From Spirosoma utsteinense (GTDB taxonomy: Bacteria; Bacteroidota; Bacteroidia; Cytophagales; Spirosomataceae): 64,000 bases of DNA. A model generated the notes under the pieces. The model was not told the DNA's origin. It saw nothing but the letters and a program-made list of their open reading frames with translations, and searched no databases. The translations under genes were made by a program, and so were the position numbers. Location of the stretch: assembly GCF_014282275.1 (NCBI RefSeq), contig NZ_VFIA01000014.1:1-64000 (forward strand), written 5' to 3'. Every line of letters starts with the position of its first letter. Position 1 is the stretch's first letter. Shown here piece after piece: positions 57,607 to 64,000 of the stretch.

Positions 57607-58620
57607 CTAGTACGCCGTCCGGCGGAACATACCGGGTGTCTGGCCAGTCCAGCGACGAAACGCCCGAATAAACACACTCGGCTCGGCGAAACCCAGCAGT
57701 AACGCGATGTCTTTGATGCTGAGAATGTCGTCGCGCAGGTGGCGCTCAGCCAGCTCACGGCGTACTTCGTCGAGCAGTTGCTGATAGCTGTGGCCGTCCT
57801 GACGCAGTTGCAGCTGGAGGGTGCGGGAGCTGAGACTCAGGGCCTCGGCCACAGCTACCAGGGTGGGTTCGGAATGGACCAACAGGCGCAACAACTCGTG
57901 ACGTACGCGGTCGGGAAGAGCGGGCAGTTCGTGTAGGCGGTCCAGCAGGGCAGCGGCATGCGGCTCGAGCAGCGCCAGTAGTTGCGGGTCGGCGGTAGGG
58001 ATGGGTAGCGCTAACACGGTAGCGGGCAGGCGCAGGGCCGAATAGGGGGTGCCAAACTGCACTAGGGCAGGCGCGAAAACACGGAAGTGCTCGCGGGTAT
58101 CGGCCGGAGCGGGGTAGGCCAGGTGTACCACTTCGGGGGAGAGGGACTGGCCACTAAGCAGCCGTAGCATGTGCAGGTAAATGGATAGCTCGGAGTTGAG
58201 CACAAAGTGTGGGTACACGATAGCGGGACTGGTTATTTCGACGACCAGTTCCACGCTTTCTCCCAGGTGGCGCAGGCTGATGCGCGTACCGTTACAAACG
58301 ATGTCCCCATAGCGGCACAACTTATGGATGGCCTCGCCCAGTGTGGGGCTATGCATGAGTACGTAGGCCAGCACCCCATAGCTGCTGTGGTGGACGTGCT
58401 CGGCTATATGCAGGTCGAGGTGCGGATCGGCGGTAACCTGGACTGCCATTGCCCACAGGCGTTGCATTGCCGCCATGGGCACCCGGCCGTCGGGATCTTC
58501 CAACTGGGCAATATCCAACGCAGCTGCCTGGATCAAAGGCTGGGCATCGGCCCCGTACTGCGTGACGGCGTAGAGCAGCCCTTTTACTGAAGCGGAAGAA
58601 ATAGTAGAATCGGTAAACAT
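57607..58620 (-). CDS. AraC family transcriptional regulator
   Basis: A 337-residue regulator. Residues 1-190 fit the Arabinose_bd (PF12625-like) N-terminal domain seen in OruR/ArgR-type AraC proteins (VTQYGADAQPLIQAA, VPMAAMQRLWAMA, LAYVLMHSPTLGEAIHKLCRY). The C-terminal AraC domain has two helix-turn-helices (VAVAEALSLSSRTLQLQLRQ and IKDIALLLGFAEPSVFIRAF, then GQTPGMFRR). These proteins activate nearby catabolic genes. Its divergent neighbour is a dead nuclease gene, so the target is not obvious. Confidence 0.9.
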   Translation of the reverse strand: MFTDSTISSASVKGLLYAVTQYGADAQPLIQAAALDIAQLEDPDGRVPMAAMQRLWAMAVQVTADPHLDLHIAEHVHHSSYGVLAYVLMHSPTLGEAIHKLCRYGDIVCNGTRISLRHLGESVELVVEITSPAIVYPHFVLNSELSIYLHMLRLLSGQSLSPEVVHLAYPAPADTREHFRVFAPALVQFGTPYSALRLPATVLALPIPTADPQLLALLEPHAAALLDRLHELPALPDRVRHELLRLLVHSEPTLVAVAEALSLSSRTLQLQLRQDGHSYQQLLDEVRRELAERHLRDDILSIKDIALLLGFAEPSVFIRAFRRWTGQTPGMFRRTAY

Positions 58621-58854
58621 TCGTAGTAATGAATTTGTCTAAGCCCGTAGAATAGGGTAACCGGTTAGTTAACGTTTAAGCAACAGCTCCTTCCGCGTTT
58701 GGCTTAGTTTGCGTTTAAAAAGTCTTCCCGGCTGATTGTCTTTATGATCAACTTTTGCTCCAGGGCGTGCCACTTTAATAGGTTACGTCGCGTTTTCTTT
58801 ACGCAACTTAACTGATTTATGAGGGTTTTCGTAATAGCCCTGTTAGTTGATCGG

Positions 58855-58885
58855 TTGCATTGAAAATAGGAGCCCCTTACCTTTC
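58855..58885 (+). promoter_or_regulatory. Promoter of the S1/P1 nuclease gene remnant
   Basis: TTG at 58855-58857 and TACCTTTC at 58878-58885, 20 bp apart, equal in sequence and spacing to the promoter at 47155-47185. The predicted start would give an untranslated leader of under 20 bases before ATG 58907. Confidence 0.6.
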
Positions 58886-58906
58886 GGCCTTTATCAACGT
58901 TACGCT

Positions 58907-59385
58907 ATGAGCCGCCCCAGCACTTGGTTACTCCTTTTTTAACTGTTTCTTACAACCTGCCTGCCAACCCAAACCTACGCCTGGAACCGAGCTACGCATA
59001 TGGCGACCGGGGCGGCAACCTGTTCAAGATCAAAGTGATGATGAGCAGCCAGACGATCAACCTGCACTCCTTCTGGGATGGAATGCTGCTGGGCTCCGAT
59101 GATTTTCAGTCGACTCGTAACCTGGCTGTTCAGATCCGACAGGCCGAGTCAAGGGATCAGCTGCCTCAGTTGGGTAAGACGAGCATTACCGACTGGTCGA
59201 AAGAGAGTTTTCAACTGGCGCAGGATACCGCCTACCGAAACAATACGCTCCAGTCCGGTACCGATCAGGAGGGTGCGGTGTTACCTGCTGATTACGTGGC
59301 CACGGTGAAACCCATTGCTCAGCGGCAGGTGGCACTGGCGGGTTACCGGCTGGCCGATGAACTGATGGCAGATTTAGGCAAGTAA
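58907..59385 (+). pseudogene. S1/P1 nuclease gene with a stop and an internal deletion
   Basis: From ATG 58907 the frame reads MSRPSTWLLLF, TAA at 58940-58942, then LFLTTCLPTQTYA and the mature start WNRATHMATGA, with Trp1 and His6 spaced as in S1/P1 zinc nucleases. At about 58995-59012 the homology jumps into another frame with the C-terminal part: YGDRGGNLFKIK, NLHSFWDGMLLG (zinc ligands His and Asp in HxxxD) and continuing to RLADELMADLGK, TAA. More than half of the protein, with the ligands between, is gone. The junction shows shared bases (ATGGCGACCGG). Not functional. Confidence 0.7.
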
Positions 59386-59391
59386 ACGTGT

Positions 59392-59661
59392 ATGGTTACT
59401 CGTCGACTGTTGCTGGTTTTATTCGTAGTGCTTACTGGTTGGTTGCCCATCGACGCGCAGACCGTTAGAGGACGCTATACCGACAAAGCCAAACGCCCGG
59501 CTCCGCGTACGGTGTACGTATCCATCTGCGAGAGCCGCAGCGCGTATGCCTATCACAACGGTATGTGCCGGGGGCTGGCCCGGTGTACGCATGAGGTTAG
59601 TCAGGTGTCGGAAGCTCAAGCCCGGAATAGAGGCTACAAACCGTGTAAGATCTGCTATTAA
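59392..59661 (+). CDS. Small secreted Cys-rich protein
   Basis: An 89-residue protein with a signal peptide (LLLVLFVVLTGWLPIDA). The mature part has a fixed Cys/His pattern: VSICESRSAYAYHNGMCRGL, ARCTHEV and GYKPCKICY. Similar C-x-S-x-A-Y-A-Y-H...C-R-G-L...C...G-Y-x-x-C-x-x-C-Y proteins are common in Bacteroidota as short exported or domain-linked units without a known function; the cysteines could bind metal or form disulfides. It follows the nuclease remnant by 6 bp and is followed by a terminator, so it was probably in the same operon. Confidence 0.75.
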   Translation: MVTRRLLLVLFVVLTGWLPIDAQTVRGRYTDKAKRPAPRTVYVSICESRSAYAYHNGMCRGLARCTHEVSQVSEAQARNRGYKPCKICY

Positions 59662-60136
59662 GACAGTGGTTCAACCTGACCAGCGTAGCACAAAAAAAGC
59701 CCTGATAGCTGAACTACCAGGGCTTTGCAAGCTTGATGATTAGTAAACGCCTGTTACCTCCCTTTTATTGTGCATACTGAAACAAGATGGGCTCTATTTA
59801 GCACTTTATCTTCTAAAGTCTAGCTGCTGAGTTCCTTCTCGGCTCCATCGGTTGACTCGCTCTCTTTTCCTAACATCCCTTTCCCACCCTCTTCAGGTAG
59901 TTCTACGGAAAAGTATTGTACGGACACGGTACGCCGTCGTGCCTAGAATTCGCTGTTTGCACCAGCCGTGTACAAAGCAGTCTCAAGCAAAGGAGCGATT
60001 TGTGAGATAGGGCAAAGACCGACCGCCTATTCTCAGGATAAATTCCTTGGGTACTTCCTGGCAAAGCCGAAAATTGATGATAAATTTCTTTACCTTACTA
60101 TTGTAAAACAGCCCTCATTCACTTTATACCAACCCT
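59662..60136. other. Intergenic region with terminator and a short dispersed repeat
   Basis: About 475 bp. Holds the terminator at 59696-59726 and the second copy of a 15-bp sequence at 59925-59939. No gene seen. Confidence 0.5.
59696..59726 (+). terminator. Rho-independent terminator
   Basis: AAAGCCCTG (59696-59704) pairs with CAGGGCTTT (59718-59726), loop of 13 bases, 35 bp after the stop of the small Cys-rich protein. The T-run is short (TTT). Confidence 0.7.
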
Positions 60137-60598
60137 ATGAAAGCAGGCTTACTACTAATACTGTTGGGAAACGCCTTTGTGGGTTCACTTTATGGACAAA
60201 ATACGGCTGATGAAACGAAAATTAAGCAGGTTATTCAGGGATTTTTTCAGGCATTCTCTGATGAGGATATACCCAAGCTGAGAAGTTACTGTCAAGCTGA
60301 CTTTACCCTATTAGAGAATGGGGAAATTTGGTCATTAGATACCTTGGAAGCCAAACTGAAACCTAATTTTGGCAAGGGTATGCGTCGTATCAACACGATC
60401 TATTTTAGCAGAATCCAAGTAAAGCGGGCAACTGCATGGGTGGCTTATAGCAATCAAGCGGCTATAGCGATGAAGGGAAGAAAGGCAACCATTCACTGGC
60501 TAGAAAGTGCGGTATTAGAAAAAAGCAAAGGGGCGTGGAAGCTAAGTATGCTTCATTCAACTAAACTACCCCCTAAAAAGCTAGAGGGGCAGCCCTGA
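60137..60598 (+). CDS. Secreted SnoaL-like (NTF2-fold) protein
   Basis: A 153-residue protein with a signal peptide (GLLLILLGNAFVGSLYG) followed by an NTF2/SnoaL or DUF4440-like domain: IKQVIQGFFQAFSDEDIPKL, SYCQADFTLLENGEIWSLD, TAWVAYSNQA, and HWLESAVLEKSKGAWKLSML. These exported cone-shaped domains bind small ligands or act as isomerases in some cases; no catalytic residues can be asserted. It stands alone and convergent with the next gene. Confidence 0.8.
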   Translation: MKAGLLLILLGNAFVGSLYGQNTADETKIKQVIQGFFQAFSDEDIPKLRSYCQADFTLLENGEIWSLDTLEAKLKPNFGKGMRRINTIYFSRIQVKRATAWVAYSNQAAIAMKGRKATIHWLESAVLEKSKGAWKLSMLHSTKLPPKKLEGQP

Positions 60599-60785
60599 TT
60601 GGTTTACCAATGCTTGGGATTGGCCGATTCGACACTACGTCAGGAGTCGGTTAGGTTTGCCGTTTCACCCTATAAGCAGGATAGGATAGTACGCACTACG
60701 AACGCTCCCTTAGAAAAGCAAACACATCAGAACTTCTTCGTTTCAAGCAAGATCGTTTATGAGAATATCAATTGAAGACTAGTTG

Positions 60786-61739
60786 CTAGTTGCCGGTAGG
60801 CTTGTACTCAAAACCAAACTGTTTGGCGTACTCTTCTAAGGAACCTAATCCGACCTCAGCCCGGCGTTTGTTTACATTTTTCTCATCTTCAATCGGATCA
60901 AAGGACTTCTGGCCCGAAGAATCAATATTGACCTGGGTACCGTAGAGTTGTTTCTGCCCTTTATACACTCGAATCCGATCAATTAATAGAGCCATATTTG
61001 TTTTTGACATCTCCCCCTGATTAGCGGCTTGTTCAATAAGGGAAAAATATTTCTCCTGAATTGCTACCGGTGAATGCTGAATGATTAACCAAGCAGTATT
61101 GGCTAGTTTGGCCCCCACTAGACGCCGTCCAGGATATCCGTATTGCTGGATAATCTGCTCGATCTTAATCAAGTTGATGGAATCTTCCCGGTGGATAGAC
61201 TGCCAGAGTTGCTGCATTTGGGGGGAGTTCTGCCCGTAGACACGTATGAGGGAATCGATACGTGATCGTGGCTGTTGATCTGTGGTATAAATCGCCTGTA
61301 ATTGTGCTTTCAAAGACTGATTAATCCCCAACTGGGCATCTTTTTTCACAAATATGTCCTGCACTAAATCCTTCAAAGAGGAAGCACGAAAAGGGTTAAA
61401 CTCAGGGGCGGACTGATAGTCGATCCAAGTATCCTCGGCAATCGGGTAATCGATGTCAACAGCTTGCTGAATGTAGGTTTTGGCCAACGCGGGCTGCTGA
61501 CACTGATAGGCACAAAGTGCCGCTCTCATCGTACTAAGGGCACTTTTCTGTGCGATTTTGAAGGCCTTTTGATAGGCATCTAAACATGGCTGACACTGCC
61601 CTTTTTCAAGATGGCCTAATGCTTGTTCGACCGCTTGGATATACGCCGTGTCCGCAGTAGCATACCGGGTTTGGCCAAATAGAGTGGTAAGCCCCGACCC
61701 ATAAAAAGTAGCCGTTACGAGCAGGAAAATTGTTTTCAT
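60786..61739 (-). CDS. DUF6624-like secreted protein
   Basis: A 317-residue protein with a signal peptide (IFLLVTATFYGSGLTTLFG). A TPR-like helical region (residues 30-100, including a CxxC in GQCQPCLDAYQ) precedes the DUF6624 part: RSRIDSLIRVYG, HREDSINLIKIEQIIQQYGY, VGAKLANTAWLIIQHS, and ALLIDRIRVYKGQKQLYGTQ, RRAEVGLGSLEEY. No function is known for this family. It starts 24 bp after the stop of the hydrolase gene upstream, so they are probably cotranscribed. Confidence 0.8.
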   Translation of the reverse strand: MKTIFLLVTATFYGSGLTTLFGQTRYATADTAYIQAVEQALGHLEKGQCQPCLDAYQKAFKIAQKSALSTMRAALCAYQCQQPALAKTYIQQAVDIDYPIAEDTWIDYQSAPEFNPFRASSLKDLVQDIFVKKDAQLGINQSLKAQLQAIYTTDQQPRSRIDSLIRVYGQNSPQMQQLWQSIHREDSINLIKIEQIIQQYGYPGRRLVGAKLANTAWLIIQHSPVAIQEKYFSLIEQAANQGEMSKTNMALLIDRIRVYKGQKQLYGTQVNIDSSGQKSFDPIEDEKNVNKRRAEVGLGSLEEYAKQFGFEYKPTGN

Positions 61740-61763
61740 AAAATGATTAGGTAAGCGATCCGC

Positions 61764-62804
61764 TTAATGCTCATTTAACCATTGAAAATAATATTTTTCA
61801 ACGGCTACCCCGTTGTAAACTTTGCTGATGATCTTGCCTTTATCGTCAAAAGTTAACTTATAAAAGGTATGATCGTGATTGGGGTAAGCTTTGATAGCTA
61901 AGTTTTTCTTACCCCGCCTTGCAAATTCAAGCGGTAAAGCATCATTTGAGATAGCCCCTATATCTGCCGTACCATAGATAATTAAAATGGGTATCTTCAA
62001 TGCCAGCAGATAACCTCTAAAGTCAATTGAGAACGAATAATGCGTCCGATTTGGATCCCCTACTTTAGCCGATGTGTTTAACGAGTCAGCACAAATCTGG
62101 CTCCACTGCTGTTGTAATCCTTCTACACTTTGTTGCGCCTGCTCCTGGGTATATTCGCCCGTGTAACCTTTCATCCGTTCCTCCCGTATAATGCCTTGTT
62201 GGCGACCATCCAGAAAGCCTGAAAAAGCAATCAAATGAGTCACTTTAGGGTTGGAATAAGCGGTCTTAATGGCCACGCCGTACCCTTCCGAACCACCCGC
62301 CAACACCACTCGTTTAGCATCGGCCCAAGGTTGCTGAAGCACAAATTTCAGGACTGCGTTCGTCTGACGTACATAGTAGTCCAGATAATTATGAGCCTGA
62401 TACTTGGGTGGATACATAGCCGGTTTAGGGTTGTTTCGAGTAGTAAATAACGTATCCAAGTAGGCATCATTCTCAATGATTGGAACACCGGGCTTAGCAA
62501 TCATGATGCTATAGTATTCCGCTTCATGATCGTAGCAACTAATGGGCAACTCCGTAAACGAAGGCCGATTATTTTTGGGATTGATGGTGAATAGGGGAAT
62601 TGGAAGTGAGCCTTGACGAAACAAAAAAACAGGCTTCTTGACTTTTAGCTCGCCAGGCTTAGTAACGACGGCAAATGTGACCGAATCGCCCTCGAACGGA
62701 ATGGTAAAGACGGTATAGCCCCCAACCGCTCGTGGCGTATGTTGGGCATACAGGCTGTTAATTGCCGAGAAAATTAGGTAAGCAGAAATCAGGAAGAACT
62801 TCAC
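61764..62804 (-). CDS. Secreted alpha/beta hydrolase
   Basis: A 346-residue protein with a signal peptide (FFLISAYLIFSAINSLYA) and an alpha/beta-hydrolase fold: nucleophile elbow AGGSEGYG (Ser172), the acid probably in IYGTADIGA, and the His in PNHDHTFYK. Aspects of the dienelactone hydrolase/prolyl-oligopeptidase-like group are visible (LRQG oxyanion-type loop FRQGS). The substrate is unknown. It is first in a two-gene unit with the DUF6624-like gene. Confidence 0.85.
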   Translation of the reverse strand: MKFFLISAYLIFSAINSLYAQHTPRAVGGYTVFTIPFEGDSVTFAVVTKPGELKVKKPVFLFRQGSLPIPLFTINPKNNRPSFTELPISCYDHEAEYYSIMIAKPGVPIIENDAYLDTLFTTRNNPKPAMYPPKYQAHNYLDYYVRQTNAVLKFVLQQPWADAKRVVLAGGSEGYGVAIKTAYSNPKVTHLIAFSGFLDGRQQGIIREERMKGYTGEYTQEQAQQSVEGLQQQWSQICADSLNTSAKVGDPNRTHYSFSIDFRGYLLALKIPILIIYGTADIGAISNDALPLEFARRGKKNLAIKAYPNHDHTFYKLTFDDKGKIISKVYNGVAVEKYYFQWLNEH

Positions 62805-62943
62805 AAGCTCAGACGGTCTCAGTGGTCAGCAAAGGTGGACGGCCAAGCTTTTGCCTCCAAGTTAAGATTTGTTAAATACGGGCAAGTGAGTATTAACTGT
62901 CTTACTAAACGCCCCATTTAAGGAGCAGATGCATGATGGTTGT

Positions 62944-62978
62944 ATCGTCTCACTTTGGGGAGGGTTTTGTGAGACGAT
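62944..62978. promoter_or_regulatory. Perfect 10-bp inverted repeat
   Basis: ATCGTCTCAC (62944-62953) and GTGAGACGAT (62969-62978) with a 15-base G/T-rich spacer. It is 140 bp from the hydrolase start and 165 bp from the aldo/keto reductase start. No T-run, so an operator is more likely than a terminator. Confidence 0.5.
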
Positions 62979-63055
62979 CGCTAGTAGACATAAGCAATTT
63001 TTAGGTCTCAGTAACCTTATTCCTGTGGTTGTATTCCACAACATCATTTTTTACC

Positions 63056-63101
63056 ACGGCTCAACTTTAAATGAGCCGTACAGACAAAATAGTTGAGCCG
63101 T
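63056..63101. promoter_or_regulatory. Three-part repeat of TGAGCCGT, candidate operator
   Basis: ACGGCTCAAC (63056-63065), TGAGCCGT (63072-63079) and GTTGAGCCGT (63092-63101). The first pairs with the second (8 bp, 8-base loop) and with the third (10 bp). It ends 41 bp before the aldo/keto reductase start, where a repressor (for example TetR-type) would block transcription. Confidence 0.55.
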
Positions 63102-63142
63102 AGAGGAAACTAAGGCGTGTGTTGGCGTTCGATCTTTGTAGC

Positions 63143-64000
63143 ATGAAAAACATCACAAAAATTCAGTTGGGTCAAAACGGCCCCTTCGTCTCCAAACTTG
63201 GTTTAGGCTGTATGCGTATGTCTTCGATCTGGGGCGGGGCTACGCCTGATGAAACCGAAAGCATCGCTACGATCCATGAAGCTTTGGATAGGGGTATCAA
63301 TTTTTTGAACACCGGAGACTTTTACGGGGCCGGTCATAATGAAATGCTGGTAGGCAAAGCCATTAAGGGAAGGCGCGACGATGCCTTCATCAGCGTAAAA
63401 TTCGGGGCTATCTTTCACAACGGTCAGCCCATAGGCATGGATCTGCGTCCCATCGCGATCAAGAATTTTATCAACTACTCGCTGACCCGTTTAGGTATTG
63501 AAACAATTGACCTCTACCAGCCTAGCCGAATGGATAACAGCGTGCCGGTGGAGGACATCATTGGAACAGTCGTCGACCTGATTCAAGAAGGTAAAGTGCG
63601 TACCATTGGCGTGTCGGAAATTACGGCTGACCAACTTCGTAAAGCCAACGACATTCACCCTATAAGCGCGCTGGAGATCGGTTACTCGCTGGCCGACCGT
63701 CAGATAGAAAGCGAACTGCTGCCAACAGCAAAGGAATTAGGCATTGGCATAGTGGCCTTCGCCACTACGGCTGAAGGCTTGTTAACCGGTGAACTGAAAG
63801 CGCCACTCGCCGATAACGATTACAGGAACCATTTCTCTCGTTTTCAAGGTAAAAACTTACTGGAAAACCTGGAAAAAGTCGACGTCTTAACGCAAGTAGC
63901 CAGCAACAAAGGTTACACCCCAACTCAGGTGGCAATCGCCTGGGTGAACGAGCAAGGCGATCATATTATGCCATTAGTCAGCATGAGTCGTCGGTCGCGC
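63143..64000 (+). CDS. Aldo/keto reductase, 3' end outside the window
   Basis: 286 residues are visible of a normally 320-340-residue TIM-barrel oxidoreductase. N-terminal FVSKLGLGCMRMS, catalytic Tyr61 in NTGDFYGAGHNE, Lys86 in ISVKFG, then IDLYQPSRMD, EGKVRTIGVSEI, GIVAFATTAEGLLTG and TPTQVAIAWV. In this family Asp normally precedes the Tyr by five residues; here it is Asn56. The His position of the classical tetrad is Ser (YQPSRMD), as in a subgroup that has YQPARLD. NADPH-dependent reduction of aldehydes or ketones is likely. The reading frame runs to base 64000 without a stop. Confidence 0.9.
   Translation, partial: MKNITKIQLGQNGPFVSKLGLGCMRMSSIWGGATPDETESIATIHEALDRGINFLNTGDFYGAGHNEMLVGKAIKGRRDDAFISVKFGAIFHNGQPIGMDLRPIAIKNFINYSLTRLGIETIDLYQPSRMDNSVPVEDIIGTVVDLIQEGKVRTIGVSEITADQLRKANDIHPISALEIGYSLADRQIESELLPTAKELGIGIVAFATTAEGLLTGELKAPLADNDYRNHFSRFQGKNLLENLEKVDVLTQVASNKGYTPTQVAIAWVNEQGDHIMPLVSMSRRSR

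Larger units (their letters stand above)
62805..63142. other. Divergent intergenic region with inverted repeats
   Basis: About 340 bp between the divergent hydrolase and aldo/keto reductase genes. It holds two sets of inverted repeats, listed below. No gene seen. Confidence 0.5.

Overview
The window looks like a chromosomal segment of a Bacteroidota bacterium of the order Cytophagales, probably Spirosoma or a close relative. Supporting signs are C-terminal type IX secretion (T9SS) sorting domains, a one-protein hybrid two-component regulator, TonB receptors with a CarboxypepD-like N-terminus, Bacteroidota-style promoters (TTG, 20 bp, TAnnTTTG-like) and weak Shine-Dalgarno sequences. The genus is an inference from protein style, not from a marker gene. 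No rRNA, tRNA or CRISPR array was seen.

Layout. 1-6.3 kb: small genes (SUKH protein, outer-membrane barrel, DJ-1/PfpI protein, lipoprotein), a frameshifted cold-shock gene and a frameshifted IS110-type transposase. 6.3-8.2 kb: a graveyard of gene fragments (DsbA-like, UspA). 8.2-13.8 kb: a T9SS-sorted metallopeptidase with an amber codon just after its signal peptide, a full-length ArsA ATPase without other ars genes, and a NIPSNAP protein. 14.2-16.4 kb: a deleted IS3 element with both terminal inverted repeats, among fragments of GH10, AraC, GH36 and lipoprotein genes. 16.5-24.8 kb: one long plus-strand operon behind two 7-1-7 palindromes of Fur/Zur geometry. It encodes a MerC-like protein, a truncated COG0523 metallochaperone, a thioredoxin-reductase-like flavoprotein, a His-rich lipoprotein, a TonB receptor, two ABC-2 permeases and an ABC ATPase. 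I read it as a metal (probably zinc) acquisition locus.

25-42.8 kb: a methyltransferase, a giant 3,889-residue T9SS surface protein made of repeated beta-helix and Ig-like modules, and, divergent from it, a 1,428-residue hybrid two-component regulator. The 550 bp between them carries a 21-bp tandem direct repeat suited to an AraC-type regulator. The regulator gene contains a 15-bp minisatellite in 8 copies after the signal peptide; the same unit recurs inverted in the kinase domain and once more before the receiver domain, read three different ways.

42.9-52.5 kb: a DUF808 protein, a TPR histidine kinase, a small secreted protein, decayed DUF1016 and response-regulator genes, and a three-gene unit (TonB receptor, YfiR-like protein, CHASE8-like histidine kinase) resembling the YfiBNR system with a kinase as output. 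53-64 kb: a six-PAS histidine kinase, a membrane protein, an AraC regulator, an internally deleted S1/P1 nuclease gene (a second 5' fragment of the same family lies at 47.2 kb behind the same promoter), small secreted proteins, an alpha/beta hydrolase and an aldo/keto reductase cut by the window end. The many remnants suggest strong gene turnover between intact operons.
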